From an uncultured Saccharofermentans sp. (GTDB taxonomy: Bacteria; Bacillota; Clostridia; Saccharofermentanales; Saccharofermentanaceae): a stretch of DNA of 46,672 nucleotides. A program made the position numbers and the translations under genes. The DNA lies in assembly GCA_905234715.1 (NCBI GenBank), contig CAJOJI010000002.1, forward strand, positions 1 through 46,672. The letters run 5' to 3'. Below the pieces are notes generated by a model. The model made no database searches, had not been told where the DNA came from, and saw nothing but the letters and a program-made list of their open reading frames with translations. Below, piece after piece: positions 25,094 to 35,448 of the stretch; position 1 is the first letter of the stretch, and every line of letters begins with the position of its first letter.

Positions 25094-28000
25094 TTACCAG
25101 GTCCACTCTTCAAAGAATCTTTTCTTCTTTCCGTCCTTGCTGTGACGCTTTCCCCACTCGTTGATAGCTGCCATTGCAACAAGCACGCTGCCTGCAACAA
25201 AGAGGAATATGAGCCAGACAAGAGACGACCAGAATGCGACTGAGAGATATACTGCGATCGAGAGTATCGATACGATTCCCAATATGAACCACAGACGGTT
25301 TCTCCTGATGAATGCATAGATGAATATTCCGATGGAAGCAGAGCCTACGATAACAAGATCGAGGCCTTCACCCGTTACGGCTGCGGAAACGCCTTCTGCG
25401 ATCAGGCTCAAAGCAACACCCGTAAACCAGATGTACTTCAAAGCAACCGCATTAAACGGCTTGATAAATCTGCAGATCGCAAACAGTGTTCCGAGCAGTA
25501 TCAGTATGTCTATCTCGAGTACAATAAGATCAGGAATCTCAATGAACGGCTGGCAGATAATTCCCGCAGATACGAGGAGCACGAAAACACTGATCAGGAT
25601 CTTCACAGGGATCTTTACTCTTCCCGCATAGTTCATGACCAGCAACGCCAGTGCAAGGCACAGCATCATGGGAACATATTCGCCTTTTGCAAGACCGAAG
25701 AGCAATACCGGTGACAAAACCGTCAGATAATCGACGTTCTTTTTGGAGAAAACTTCTTTCCTGAATATGAGTCTTCCTGCCAGAGCCACAAGCAGTGCCA
25801 GGCCGATGCAGACAACATTTCTGATGTCGCTGTTTTCGAATTCACGCATAAGATCGATCGCAACGATCTCCGCAGCAAGAACGGGAAGTGCTGCAAAGAA
25901 TCCCGAACCGAACAGATAGAGCAGCCCTGCGAATACGGCGGATACCACGATTAACTTCCAGTCGCTGTGGAATGTCGCCCACGAGAACATGAACCATGCT
26001 GATGCAAATCCGCTGAAGAAATACTTGAAGCCTTTGCCGTATTCTGCAATAAGTCCTTTCTTCTTTTTGCGCATGAACCATGCGGCTGCGAGTCCTGTCA
26101 CGTTGAGAATGAGAAATCCCGTGCTTACAAACTGAAGAATATTTTCAACCTCTTTTTCGCTCATGTTCTCACAGGCTTTTGCTACCGTGATCAAAGTTCC
26201 TATCGAAAGAGAATTGACCGCAAGCGTGATCCAGAACATCGTGCCTGCGCTGAGTTTCTTTTCCTTTATGGTCTTAACGGTAAAGCCTGCGCAGAATACA
26301 ATGACCGCCAAAGTAAGAAGCCATGCGCATACATAAATGTTCTCGCAGAAACCTTCCTGAACAGTATGGCTGTCGCCGTGTTTGAAACATGACAGCACGC
26401 CTGAAACCCAAGCTGTTGAAGACATGGTGATGCCGGCCGTAAAGATCCTGATGTCATCATTTTTGACCAGCCTGAATACGATTGCCGCAACGGCAGGTAT
26501 CAGGGCAATAAGTGTGAAATAAACAGATTCGAACGTTGCTCCGGGTTTAGCTGCCACGCAGATCATCGATGCTCCATAACAGTAGAATGCGGAACCTAGG
26601 ACCGTCATGCCGATCTGCGCAGGCACCGGTATGGATTCCTTGAAGAAACCTTCAGGTGCTGATGTTTTCTCAGCAAGAACCGGCTCGACAAACATCTGAT
26701 AAACGATAAGCGCAAGTGCGAGGAAACCTGATGCGATTCCCATTGCAGGCGCATTCTCGAATCCCAAAAACGACGTCATGCAAAGTGCTGCCGGCAGCAA
26801 AAGATCAGAAAGGATCGTAGATATCCTGAGTATCTTGTGAGCTGCATAAAGAACAAATATGATCGCCATCAGAACAGAGATGCAAAGATATATTTCTTCC
26901 GTTCCTCCGAAGCCGATCCACGCTGTTGCAATACCAAGTCCCGCAACAGGAGAAAGATACTTGATCCACTCTCTTCCCTTTGTCGTTACGGCATGGAGCA
27001 CGAGTGCGGAAACTGCGATTATCGTCGCTCCGAAAACAGCTCCGTCTCCGTCGAAAACAAACGGGAAAAGATATCCCAAAGGAACATATGTGATTATCTC
27101 GGAATAAACACGGAAGAACTTCTCATCCTTGAATATTCCCGTTGCGCTAATGATCCTGAATACAAGTGCCAGAGTTGCAAGTCCAAGACCTACCATGCTC
27201 CATTCACTCGTAACGGAACTGCTCTGGCCGATCTGTGCCGCGATAAAGATAACAAGCCATGTAAGAGATATATAGAAAGTGGTTCTGTATACACCGGTCT
27301 GAACCTTTTCTTTGAAGATGAATATTCCTCCGATCGACGATACAAGCAGTATCAAAGCAGCTATCGTCGCCACGAGCCATCCCGTGCCTTCCTTGAATGA
27401 GAAAGCCGAACCTAAAAGATTGAAAGCACCGAGTCCCACAACAATGATCGGACCGAGCATGCTCGCCAATGTATAGAACGCAAAGCCTGTCTGCTGAAGT
27501 TTAAATACTTTTCCTGCCAGAAAAGAAAGACCATATGCAACTGCAACGATCGCAACAAGGCTTATAGCTCTCAAAGCATCACTCATCCATGACCATGAAA
27601 CCGTCATGAATGTAGCGCCTACGATAGTAAGGAGCAGGACACCGATACCGAATGTGATATTGATGCTGCTGAAAACTTTCTTTTTCGGAGCAGGCGTGGT
27701 CTGAACCATCTGAGCAGTCTGAGCCTGAGCAGCCATTGCCTGCGCCGGAGATACGGCCCACGAAGGTGTCGGAACCTGTCCGGGAATATCATTTTGGACA
27801 GGAGTTTCAACTGCAGGCTGAGGTGCATATACAGGCTGTGATGTCTGCATATAGGAAGGCATGTATGCCTGTTCCTGAGATATGGCTGCTGTCTGCTGCG
27901 GCATGTAATCATTAGACTGAATTTCAGGCAGTCTTATATATTCCGTCTGACCATATGTCTGTGCTACCGGCTGTTGATAATACTGCGCGTTTACATCAGG

Positions 28001-28159
28001 AGTTGCCTGACCTGTATATCCTCCCTTAAGCATATTAAGTTCACGCTCAAGTTCCTTTATCCGCTTTCCGCGCTTGATCGATTTGGTTAAGAAAACAATG
28101 AAAAGAATACAGAACGCGATAGGCGCAACTATAAATGCATAAATAATAACTTCCAGCAT
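25094..28159 (-). CDS. Very large polytopic membrane protein (DUF2157/DUF2339-like)
   Basis: This 1021-residue protein starts with a membrane helix (about 5-27), a basic coiled-coil (KRIKELERELNML, about 32-46), and a Gln/Pro/Tyr-rich linker to about 165. The remainder is a long run of more than twenty hydrophobic helices with short loops. This matches in outline the SCO7613_C/DUF2157/DUF2339 membrane proteins, whose function is unknown. The start is ATG 28159 because AGGAGG lies eight bases upstream; an upstream in-frame ATG at 28243 has no such site. It lies 80 bp before the NlpC/P60-like gene. Confidence 0.8.
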   Translation of the reverse strand: MLEVIIYAFIVAPIAFCILFIVFLTKSIKRGKRIKELERELNMLKGGYTGQATPDVNAQYYQQPVAQTYGQTEYIRLPEIQSNDYMPQQTAAISQEQAYMPSYMQTSQPVYAPQPAVETPVQNDIPGQVPTPSWAVSPAQAMAAQAQTAQMVQTTPAPKKKVFSSINITFGIGVLLLTIVGATFMTVSWSWMSDALRAISLVAIVAVAYGLSFLAGKVFKLQQTGFAFYTLASMLGPIIVVGLGAFNLLGSAFSFKEGTGWLVATIAALILLVSSIGGIFIFKEKVQTGVYRTTFYISLTWLVIFIAAQIGQSSSVTSEWSMVGLGLATLALVFRIISATGIFKDEKFFRVYSEIITYVPLGYLFPFVFDGDGAVFGATIIAVSALVLHAVTTKGREWIKYLSPVAGLGIATAWIGFGGTEEIYLCISVLMAIIFVLYAAHKILRISTILSDLLLPAALCMTSFLGFENAPAMGIASGFLALALIVYQMFVEPVLAEKTSAPEGFFKESIPVPAQIGMTVLGSAFYCYGASMICVAAKPGATFESVYFTLIALIPAVAAIVFRLVKNDDIRIFTAGITMSSTAWVSGVLSCFKHGDSHTVQEGFCENIYVCAWLLTLAVIVFCAGFTVKTIKEKKLSAGTMFWITLAVNSLSIGTLITVAKACENMSEKEVENILQFVSTGFLILNVTGLAAAWFMRKKKKGLIAEYGKGFKYFFSGFASAWFMFSWATFHSDWKLIVVSAVFAGLLYLFGSGFFAALPVLAAEIVAIDLMREFENSDIRNVVCIGLALLVALAGRLIFRKEVFSKKNVDYLTVLSPVLLFGLAKGEYVPMMLCLALALLVMNYAGRVKIPVKILISVFVLLVSAGIICQPFIEIPDLIVLEIDILILLGTLFAICRFIKPFNAVALKYIWFTGVALSLIAEGVSAAVTGEGLDLVIVGSASIGIFIYAFIRRNRLWFILGIVSILSIAVYLSVAFWSSLVWLIFLFVAGSVLVAMAAINEWGKRHSKDGKKKRFFEEWTW

Positions 28160-28276
28160 GTCCGTATCCTCCTTTATCAATAACCTTTGATACTGCGATA
28201 TTAGCATTGAAATAAGGGGTTTGTAAATAGCTTTGATTATCAAAGTATTTCAAAATTGGGGTAATTTTGTGGCACG

Positions 28277-28306
28277 AAAAAGGGGATATCATCACGATAT
28301 CCCCTT
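28277..28306 (-). terminator. Terminator after kdgK
   Basis: AAGGGGATATC pairs perfectly with GATATCCCCTT (11 bp) around five bases. On the minus strand a T run follows, ending the eda-kdgK unit. Confidence 0.9.
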
Positions 28307-28326
28307 CACTTTTTATTAGTTAATTC

Positions 28327-29355
28327 TTATCTCTGAACTCTTCCCGAACCGTCGCCTTCAGCAAGCTTTTTGACTTCATCGATAGTTACTCTGTTGAAGT
28401 CTCCTTCTATCGTATGTTTAAGACAGCTTGCGGCAACAGCGAACTCAAGTGCCTCTTTATCAGAACTGAGTTCGTTAAGTCCGTAGATGAGACCGCCCGC
28501 AAATGAGTCTCCTCCTCCGACACGGTCTACGATGTCGTACATCTCATACTTCTTGCTGACGATAAAATCTGTACCGTTGTTAAGAGCTGCAGCCCAGAAA
28601 TTGATATCCGCACTCTTGCTCTCTCTTAAAGTGATCGCAACCTTCTTTACGTTCGGATACTGCTCAAGGAGACTGTCGCTTAATCTCTTATAATCTTCTT
28701 CGTTGAGCTTGCCGCCTTCGACATTGCTGTCGCACTTCAGACCAAGTGATTTCTGGCAGTCTTCCTCATTTGCAATAATGACGTCTGCATATAAAGTCAG
28801 TTCCTTCATTACATCCTGAGCTTCAACGCCGTACTTCCAGAGATTCTTACGGTAGTTAAGATCGATGGATACCGTTACTCCTCTCTTCTTTGCTTCTTTC
28901 ACTGATGCTAACGAAGCTTCTTTTGTCAATTCTGAGATGGCGGGAGTAATACCGGATATATGGAGCCACTTAACGTCTTTATAGATCTTATCCCAGTCGT
29001 ATCCTGCGGGATCGAAAAGTGAGAACGCAGAATATGCTCTGTCGTAAATAACTTTGCTCGGACGCTGGTTAGCGCCTGTCTCAAGATAGTAGATTCCCAT
29101 TCTTCCGTCAGTCCTGATTATCTTGTCTGTATTGACATTAAATCTTCGAAGTTCTGCTATGGCCGCATCGCCTATCGCATTTGAAGGAATAACAGAAAGA
29201 AACTCAGCATCGAGCCCGTAGTTAGCAAGTGAGACTGCAGCATTTGCTTCACCGCCTCCGAATGTTGCTTCAAATGCAGCTGACTGCAAAAGTCGTTCCC
29301 TGTCAGGGCTCTTAAGCCTTAACATCAATTCTCCGAATGTAAGATATTTACTCAT
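28327..29355 (-). CDS. kdgK: 2-keto-3-deoxygluconate kinase
   Basis: This 342-residue PfkB-family sugar kinase phosphorylates 2-keto-3-deoxygluconate (KDG) to KDPG. It shows the PfkB opening (TFGELMLRL), [15 protein letters not shown] near 33-47, the substrate-contact GIYYLETG, and the catalytic [17 protein letters not shown] (Asp of the anion hole). The substrate is inferred from its overlap of four bases (ATGA) with the KDPG aldolase gene. AAGGAG precedes the start. A strong terminator follows. Confidence 0.9.
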   Translation of the reverse strand: MSKYLTFGELMLRLKSPDRERLLQSAAFEATFGGGEANAAVSLANYGLDAEFLSVIPSNAIGDAAIAELRRFNVNTDKIIRTDGRMGIYYLETGANQRPSKVIYDRAYSAFSLFDPAGYDWDKIYKDVKWLHISGITPAISELTKEASLASVKEAKKRGVTVSIDLNYRKNLWKYGVEAQDVMKELTLYADVIIANEEDCQKSLGLKCDSNVEGGKLNEEDYKRLSDSLLEQYPNVKKVAITLRESKSADINFWAAALNNGTDFIVSKKYEMYDIVDRVGGGDSFAGGLIYGLNELSSDKEALEFAVAASCLKHTIEGDFNRVTIDEVKKLAEGDGSGRVQR

Positions 29356-29987
29356 GTTCTTGTCTCCTTGATTATCCTGACTGCGTTGCTTGAAAGAGTC
29401 GTGATCTTTTCCCAGTCATGATTGTTTATATCGTCTTTTTTGCAAACCCAGCTGCCGCCGACTGCAATTACGGATTTATTCGCTGCAAATTCATTAAGAT
29501 TAGCTTCGGATACTCCGCCTGTGGGCAGGAACTTCACCTGTCCGAAAGGCGTGGACAATGCCTTGATGGCTTTGATCCCGCCGTATACGTCAGCCGGGAA
29601 GAACTTAACTACCTTAAGACCAAGACCGATAGCTTTCATTATCTCGGTAGGAGTAACTGCTCCGGGAATTACGGGAATATCGTTTTCTGTCGCCCACTTA
29701 ACGGTAGCTTCATCAAGACCCGGTGAAACGATAAATTTTGCGCCTCTCTCAACTGCGAGCTTTGCCTGTTCAACATTAAGAACGGTACCTGCACCGACAG
29801 TCATGTCCGGCACTTCCCTGCTTATAACGGAAATACTGTCAGCAGCACATTCGGTCCTGAACGTGATCTCCATAAAATCGATGCCGCCCTTAAGCAATGC
29901 TTCAGCCAGCGGGACCGCATCTTCAACATTGTTTAACACTACAACGGGTACTATTCCCGTCTCAAAAACTCTCTCTGAAAAAGTCAT
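29352..29987 (-). CDS. eda: KDPG/KHG aldolase
   Basis: The 211-residue class I aldolase splits 2-keto-3-deoxy-6-phosphogluconate into pyruvate and glyceraldehyde-3-phosphate. Glu 40 (MEITFRT) and the Schiff-base Lys 128 ([12 protein letters not shown]) are in place. GAGTVLN and PTGGV motifs are typical. The start is ATG 29987, with GAGGTG five bases upstream; the TTG five codons earlier coincides with that site. It is the first gene of the eda-kdgK pair and is divergent from uxaC. Confidence 0.94.
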   Translation of the reverse strand: MTFSERVFETGIVPVVVLNNVEDAVPLAEALLKGGIDFMEITFRTECAADSISVISREVPDMTVGAGTVLNVEQAKLAVERGAKFIVSPGLDEATVKWATENDIPVIPGAVTPTEIMKAIGLGLKVVKFFPADVYGGIKAIKALSTPFGQVKFLPTGGVSEANLNEFAANKSVIAVGGSWVCKKDDINNHDWEKITTLSSNAVRIIKETRT

Positions 29988-30009
29988 AGAAACACCTCTC
30001 AATCAATGA

Positions 30010-30021
30010 CTAACATTCTAC
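30010..30021. promoter_or_regulatory. Putative uronate-regulon operator in the eda / uxaC divergent region
   Basis: CTAACATTCTAC fits the shared pattern CTA-N2-AT-N2-TAG except for its last base. It overlaps the minus-strand extended -10 (TGGTAGAAT, 30015-30023) for eda-kdgK. A factor bound here would block that promoter. Confidence 0.4.
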
Positions 30022-30092
30022 CATGTTTTTATTTGCGATTACAGACAAAATAAGATATTTTATAAGTAATCATAACATTGAGGTGCTTTAAG

Positions 30093-31499
30093 ATGAGCTT
30101 GATTAACGACGACTTCCTGCTGGAAAGTAATATAGCACGTGAATTATATAACGAATTTGCAAAAGATCTTCCGATAGTTGATTACCACTGCCACATCGAT
30201 GCAAAAGAGATCGCAGAAGACATCAACTTCAAAAACATAACCGAACTCTGGCTTAAAGGCGACCACTACAAATGGCGTCTCATGAGAGCATCAGGCATCG
30301 AAGAAAAATACATCACGGGAGATGCTTCCGACAAAGAAAAATTCATGATGTGGGCAAAGGCCATTGAATCAGCATTCGGCAATCCCCTTTACCACTGGAC
30401 ATGCCTTGAGCTGACAAGATATTTCGGCATAGAAGAACCTCTTACAACTGAAAACGCGGAAGAGATCTGGAATAAGGCAAATGAGATGCTCGGTTCAGGC
30501 GAGCTTTCAGCAAGAAAGATAATGGCAAGATCAAACGTTGAACTAATCTGCACAACAGACGATCCATGCGATTCTCTTATCTATCACGAACAGATAAAAG
30601 CTTCAGGTTTTGAATCCAAAGTCCTCCCCGCTTTCCGTCCCGACAACATCGTCGACATCGAGAAGGACAGCTTCAATTCCTATGTCGAAAAACTCGAAAA
30701 GGCATCAGGCAAAAAGATAAGCAATATATCTGATCTTAAGGATGCTCTGTCATCCAGACTCGATCACTTCGCATCACACGGATGCGTGCTTTCAGATCAC
30801 GGTACAGAATTCATCTGGTACGGCGAAAACTTAAACGTCACACCAGACGATGTTTTTACAAAGAAATTATCAGATCCAAATGTTAAGTTAACTGACGAAG
30901 AACTCACTGCATATAAGAGCGACATCATGCTCTTCTTTGCACGTGAATATGCAAAGAGAAACTGGACAATGCAGCTTCATTTCGGATGCAAGCGCAACGT
31001 AAATTCAGTTATGTTAAACAGCACCGGCATCAACTGCGGATGCGACACCATCACGGGTTCATTTGACTTCGTAACTCCGCTTACGGGATTCATGGACAGA
31101 CTCAATTCTGAAGGACTTCTCCCGAAGATGATTATCTATTCTCTGAATCCTTCCGACAACACGGTAATCGACACGCTCTGCGGCTGCTATAACGACGGCA
31201 AAGTTCGCGGCAAGATACAGCACGGCGCAGCATGGTGGTTCAACGACAATCTCGCAGGCATGGAAGAACAGCTCACATCACTCTGCGCTCAGAGTCCCCT
31301 TCCCTGTTTCGTCGGAATGCTCACAGATTCAAGATGCTTCCTGTCGTACACAAGACACGAATACTTCAGAAGGATATTCTGCAATTATCTCGGCAGAGCA
31401 ATCGAGCGCAACCGTTTCCCTTATGACAAACGCATACTCAAAGACATCATCGAAAGAGTTTGCTATAAGAACGCTTTGGAGATGCTCACAGCAGATTGA
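30093..31499 (+). CDS. uxaC: Uronate isomerase (glucuronate/galacturonate isomerase)
   Basis: The 468-residue amidohydrolase-superfamily enzyme converts D-glucuronate to D-fructuronate (and galacturonate to tagaturonate). The metal-binding opening VDYHCHIDAKEIAED (about 32-46) is typical, as are FRPDN and GMLTDSRCFLSYTRHEYFRRI. The start is ATG 30093, with GAGGTG seven bases upstream. A possible promoter is TTGCGA-17-TATTTT just upstream. It is transcribed away from eda-kdgK and closed by a terminator at 31533-31561. Confidence 0.95.
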   Translation: MSLINDDFLLESNIARELYNEFAKDLPIVDYHCHIDAKEIAEDINFKNITELWLKGDHYKWRLMRASGIEEKYITGDASDKEKFMMWAKAIESAFGNPLYHWTCLELTRYFGIEEPLTTENAEEIWNKANEMLGSGELSARKIMARSNVELICTTDDPCDSLIYHEQIKASGFESKVLPAFRPDNIVDIEKDSFNSYVEKLEKASGKKISNISDLKDALSSRLDHFASHGCVLSDHGTEFIWYGENLNVTPDDVFTKKLSDPNVKLTDEELTAYKSDIMLFFAREYAKRNWTMQLHFGCKRNVNSVMLNSTGINCGCDTITGSFDFVTPLTGFMDRLNSEGLLPKMIIYSLNPSDNTVIDTLCGCYNDGKVRGKIQHGAAWWFNDNLAGMEEQLTSLCAQSPLPCFVGMLTDSRCFLSYTRHEYFRRIFCNYLGRAIERNRFPYDKRILKDIIERVCYKNALEMLTAD

Positions 31500-31532
31500 T
31501 CCAGACCTTATCATCGATCAAATTTACAAACA

Positions 31533-31561
31533 AGATGTCTCATGACTGAGGCATCTTTTTA
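31533..31561 (+). terminator. Terminator after uxaC
   Basis: AAGATGTCTCA pairs with TGAGGCATCTT (11 bp, one G-T pair) around TGAC and is followed by TTTAATT. Confidence 0.88.
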
Positions 31562-31616
31562 ATTGTCAGAGAATTTTGTAAAATATTAATATCTCCAAGG
31601 GATAGGGGGACTTAAC

Positions 31617-32708
31617 ATGTCAGAGAATACCAGCATCATAAACAATGTTAATACCACCAGCACGGAAGTAAAGTGTCCCAGCTGCGGTGCTTCCGGCGGC
31701 ATCAAATACGATCCTGCCACATCAACACTGACATGTCCCTTCTGCGGTCATTCGTCAGAACTGCAATTACCGGCCAGGCCCGCTGAAGAACTGGATTTTA
31801 ACGCAGCCATCCAGCGTGCCAACGTAAACTGGGGTTACATCAAAAAACTGATCGTATGTTCCAACTGCGGCGGACAAACTCTTTACGATGCGGAACAGGT
31901 TACCGGCGCATGTCCTTTCTGCGGTTCAACAAGCGTTGCACCTGCTGCGGAAAACGAACAGATCATGGCACCGAATGCCGTAATCCCTTTTACGATTACC
32001 CAGGAGATGACACAGCAGTGCTTTGTTAATTTCCTGCAGAAGAAAAGCCGCCTTTGCAAAGGTGTAATGGATTGCAAGCTCGAAAACATAACCGGCGTAT
32101 ATCTTCCGTACTGGACATTTGATGTTGATACTGTCACCGATTATGTTGTAAGTACAGGCAATTATATTCCTGAAGGTTATACAAACTCGCAGAGATTCAG
32201 CGGTGTGTTCTATCAGACATTCGATGATCTTTTTGTCTTTGCTTCCGATAAGATCCGTAACCCCTACCTTCCCAAAATTCAAAGGTTTGATTTCAGTAAG
32301 GCTGTTCCGTATTCACCGAAATATCTTGCGGGATATGCTGCAGAAAGATACACGGTCGGCCTTAACGATGCCTTTGAACGCGCTAAGAAAAAAATACCTA
32401 GGATGATCAACAGGGACATCTCAATATTTGAGGAAAATGCGATTAAATGTCGTGCTTACGTCGATAAAGCAACTACGACTTATTATAATGCTAAATACAG
32501 ATATCTCCTGGCTCCCGTTTATCTTGCAACATACAGATACAAGAAAAACAAATTTCAGGTCGCGATCAACGGCCAAACAGGTCAGACATACTGTGATGCA
32601 CCGTCTAAATGGCCCAAAATGATAATACTGCTCGCAATCGCCGGCGGTATAACTTATCTCATATTAATGATCCTTTTTACTTTGTTCCCGGATTTCTTCA
32701 GTATATGA
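31617..32708 (+). CDS. Double zinc-ribbon protein with C-terminal membrane helix
   Basis: The 363-residue protein has two zinc ribbons: Cys 20/23/40/43 and Cys 81/84/99/102. A central region contains VYLPYWTFDVDTVTDY and LAPVYLATYRYK, a pattern seen in a group of Gram-positive zinc-ribbon proteins sometimes labelled PriA-like or TFIIB-type. A single hydrophobic segment (about 335-357) ends the protein. The ribosome site AGGGGGA is eight bases before ATG. Function unknown; nothing ties it to the uronate genes around it. Confidence 0.8.
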   Translation: MSENTSIINNVNTTSTEVKCPSCGASGGIKYDPATSTLTCPFCGHSSELQLPARPAEELDFNAAIQRANVNWGYIKKLIVCSNCGGQTLYDAEQVTGACPFCGSTSVAPAAENEQIMAPNAVIPFTITQEMTQQCFVNFLQKKSRLCKGVMDCKLENITGVYLPYWTFDVDTVTDYVVSTGNYIPEGYTNSQRFSGVFYQTFDDLFVFASDKIRNPYLPKIQRFDFSKAVPYSPKYLAGYAAERYTVGLNDAFERAKKKIPRMINRDISIFEENAIKCRAYVDKATTTYYNAKYRYLLAPVYLATYRYKKNKFQVAINGQTGQTYCDAPSKWPKMIILLAIAGGITYLILMILFTLFPDFFSI

Positions 32709-32729
32709 CGACTGCACGACTGGTTTGAT

Positions 32730-33437
32730 TCAGTTATGTGTCACCATGTAAATATATCTGCCCGTTTCCCTGTTTACAAAGTATTCGTCACACCATTCAT
32801 TGCCCAGATTATAATCGAGGACAACATAATCACTAATGTCGTCGCCGCCTAACAGCGACTTATACTTTCCCTTCAATATGTTTTCAACATCTGAAGAATA
32901 TTCACTGACCGGCTCACCATATCCGTAGCCGTTAGAGGTGAACTGAAATACTTTGTTCTCATATATCCCGCTGCTGTCTTCATCCAGTCTGAAGGACACC
33001 GCATTAACATGGCCGTCTTCAGCTTTCAAAAATATGATGTCAGAAGCTCCGGCCGGTATATCTTCCTCCCGGATAAACACCTGCTCCGATCTGGAAAAAT
33101 TCCGGTAATCGTTATATACGGCAGGCATGAAAGTAAGAGCATACATAGCGGTCAGAACCGGCACGGTTGACGGTACAAGAAGGATCGAAGCTATCAGGCT
33201 TGTTACCTGAACTGATAACCGTTCTTTGGATCTTCTGCAAACTTTCCTGAATGTTATTCCGAGAAAAGCATAAAGTGAAGCTAAAATGAGACTTACGATA
33301 AGCGATCTTCTGCAGTCAAAAACAAGATCAATATAAGCATTCAATGTAATGATTATAGAAGCAATCACTCCCATCACTACAGATACGACTGCGAAGATCT
33401 TTGTTCTTACAGTATCCTTATCTTTTTTATCGGACAT
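32730..33437 (-). CDS. Membrane protein of unknown function
   Basis: The product has about four hydrophobic segments in its first 120 residues and a soluble C-terminal half (about 125-235) rich in Tyr, Asp and Gly. The start is uncertain: ATG 33437 (MSDKKDKDTV) gives 235 residues and a plausible basic N-terminus; an in-frame ATG at 33476 is also open but its ribosome site would be poor. It converges with the zinc-ribbon gene with only 21 bp between. No family is recognised. Confidence 0.65.
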   Translation of the reverse strand: MSDKKDKDTVRTKIFAVVSVVMGVIASIIITLNAYIDLVFDCRRSLIVSLILASLYAFLGITFRKVCRRSKERLSVQVTSLIASILLVPSTVPVLTAMYALTFMPAVYNDYRNFSRSEQVFIREEDIPAGASDIIFLKAEDGHVNAVSFRLDEDSSGIYENKVFQFTSNGYGYGEPVSEYSSDVENILKGKYKSLLGGDDISDYVVLDYNLGNEWCDEYFVNRETGRYIYMVTHN

Positions 33438-33569
33438 ATTCTCATCCCTGATCCTCCTGAAACACTGACAAAACAAGTATATTTCTTCAGCACGGATTAC
33501 AGCAGGAATATTCTAGGCAAGTAAGGTTGAAAACACAGGCAAATTTCAGTGATTGTTCTGAATATAAGA

Positions 33570-33607
33570 GAAGGGCATCCCTTTGCTTTCGCATCAGGAT
33601 GCCCTTC
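33570..33607 (-). terminator. Hairpin after the sugar-binding protein gene
   Basis: GAAGGGCATCC pairs perfectly with GGATGCCCTTC (11 bp). The minus-strand tail TCTCTTATATT is only moderately T-rich. Confidence 0.75.
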
Positions 33608-33643
33608 GTGTTGCTTTAAAGGGTGTGAAATATAATTTCTTTA

Positions 33644-35383
33644 TCAGCCTTTGTAGAGATCACCGTAGATGTCTACGAGACCCTGTACGTTAAGATCATT
33701 GCAGGACTGTACGTATGTATCCCACTGAGCATCGATATCTTCCTGACCTGTAACGAACTTCAATGTCCAAGCATTAACGTTACTGATGAGAGGTGTAGCG
33801 ATGAGGTTGATCTCCTCGTTCTGGTCTGCTGTAGGAGCAACACCGGGAGCGAGCGGAGGTGTGTCTCTGTCTGTGTAGTCACGGTTAACATAATCTGCTA
33901 CCGGAGGAATAAGGTTGTCGGACATTTCTGCAACAGTTCCGCCGTACCAGAAGTTACCGCCTGCATAACCCCACTTGAGTCTGATGTCTGTCATTGATTC
34001 TGCTTCGTCATTACCATAGCCGAGACCTGAGCAGCAGAAACCATCCATGAGCTTCTTGTTGCCTTCGCTGTCTACTGTGTAGTGAACGCCTTCAATACCC
34101 CACTTTGTAAGGTCATAAGCCTCGTGAGAATAGAAGAGCCAGTCAACGAATCTGAGCATTTCGATGAAGCCGTCTTCGCCGAGTTCATCAAGAGCTTTCT
34201 GTGAGATCATAACGCCGTTCTCGAGTCTTGCAGGATCAACAGTAGAATTTCTTGTTGAACCGATAGGCATTGTGATTACGTAGTTCTCATAGTTGCCTGC
34301 ACCAAGCTGAGCTGTCATGTTCTGCTCGTAGTTAGCCCACTGGCCCTGGTTGATTGACATGATAGCTGTCTTGCCGTTGTAGTACTGAGCTGTAGCTGTA
34401 GCGTCGTCCTGTGTGAATGTTTCGGGATCGAGGATGCCTGCTGCTACGAAGCTGTTAGCTGTCTTAAGGAATTCCTTATAGTTGTCTGTTGTGGGTGAGA
34501 AGATGAACTTGTTCTGATTGAAGTCAAATCTCATACCGTTGCCGATGTTCCAACCTGCATTGCAGTCATATGTAGCTGCCATAACGCCCAAGAGGTTTCC
34601 GCCGCTGCCCTGACCGGATTCGTTTCCGCACCAGAGGTCAGACCAGATGTAATCGTCTTCAGAGCACATACCCTGCTCAACCATGTAAGCCTTAACCTTG
34701 ATCAAAGCATCAAGGAGGTCAGCCCATGTCCAATCCTTCTGGAGTGCAATAACGTCAACGCCTGCTGCATCCCAGATATCCTTTCTGATAACGAAAGAAT
34801 AGTTGATGAGGTTAGATTCCTTCATGCCGGGGAGCTTGTAGTACTTACCGTTAGCTCTTGTGATAGTCTGGATATCACCGGAGAGGTTGTAAGTATTGTA
34901 GAACTCTGTGTAGTTAGGCATGTACTGAACATAGTCAGAGATCGGAACGATAGCTCCGCAGTCTACGAATGCGGAATCATCATAGATCTTAGGAATGATG
35001 TATGCTGCATTACCCGCATTGATATCGAGTGTGATGTTGTCCATGTAGTCTCCGCTATCATAGGACTTGATGTCGAGAGTTACGTTTGTACGTGCTTCGA
35101 TCTCCTTGAAGATACCCTCTGTCTTCCAGGTATCTACCATCGGATACCATGATGCGTCACTGAAGAACATTGTGTAGGTTACAGGCTGATCAGCATGGAA
35201 TGTTGTATTCAAACCGTATGTGTAGCCCAACTCTCCCTCAGCATCAGCTGATGTCTCGATCTGACTCGGAATTGTTGTAGTCTCGGAAGACTCACCGGCG
35301 CCGCCGCTGCAAGCAGCTAAACTGGAAAGCATTGAAACTGCAAGACCGACAGATGCTACTTTTGCAAGTTTTGATGTCTTCAT
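33644..35383 (-). CDS. ABC transporter sugar-binding lipoprotein (LplA-type)
   Basis: The 579-residue protein has a lipoprotein signal (SSLAAC, lipid Cys at about 25) and a Ser/Thr linker, then the large solute-binding fold of family 1 as in LplA/YtcQ. It is last in the operon after two permeases. Binding proteins of this size usually capture oligosaccharides. The neighbouring uronate genes suggest a uronic-acid-bearing oligosaccharide, but that is inference. AAAGGA precedes the start. Confidence 0.9.
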   Translation of the reverse strand: MKTSKLAKVASVGLAVSMLSSLAACSGGAGESSETTTIPSQIETSADAEGELGYTYGLNTTFHADQPVTYTMFFSDASWYPMVDTWKTEGIFKEIEARTNVTLDIKSYDSGDYMDNITLDINAGNAAYIIPKIYDDSAFVDCGAIVPISDYVQYMPNYTEFYNTYNLSGDIQTITRANGKYYKLPGMKESNLINYSFVIRKDIWDAAGVDVIALQKDWTWADLLDALIKVKAYMVEQGMCSEDDYIWSDLWCGNESGQGSGGNLLGVMAATYDCNAGWNIGNGMRFDFNQNKFIFSPTTDNYKEFLKTANSFVAAGILDPETFTQDDATATAQYYNGKTAIMSINQGQWANYEQNMTAQLGAGNYENYVITMPIGSTRNSTVDPARLENGVMISQKALDELGEDGFIEMLRFVDWLFYSHEAYDLTKWGIEGVHYTVDSEGNKKLMDGFCCSGLGYGNDEAESMTDIRLKWGYAGGNFWYGGTVAEMSDNLIPPVADYVNRDYTDRDTPPLAPGVAPTADQNEEINLIATPLISNVNAWTLKFVTGQEDIDAQWDTYVQSCNDLNVQGLVDIYGDLYKG

Positions 35384-35448
35384 AACTGTTTCCTTTCTTT
35401 TTGTTTCATTTTTCTATTGCCGTGGGTCTCCCCTATAGCACAAACTGA

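Noticed and set aside
26837..27400. 187-codon plus-strand open frame
   Set aside because: Antisense to the large membrane protein gene; its Cys/Arg-rich content reflects the opposite strand.
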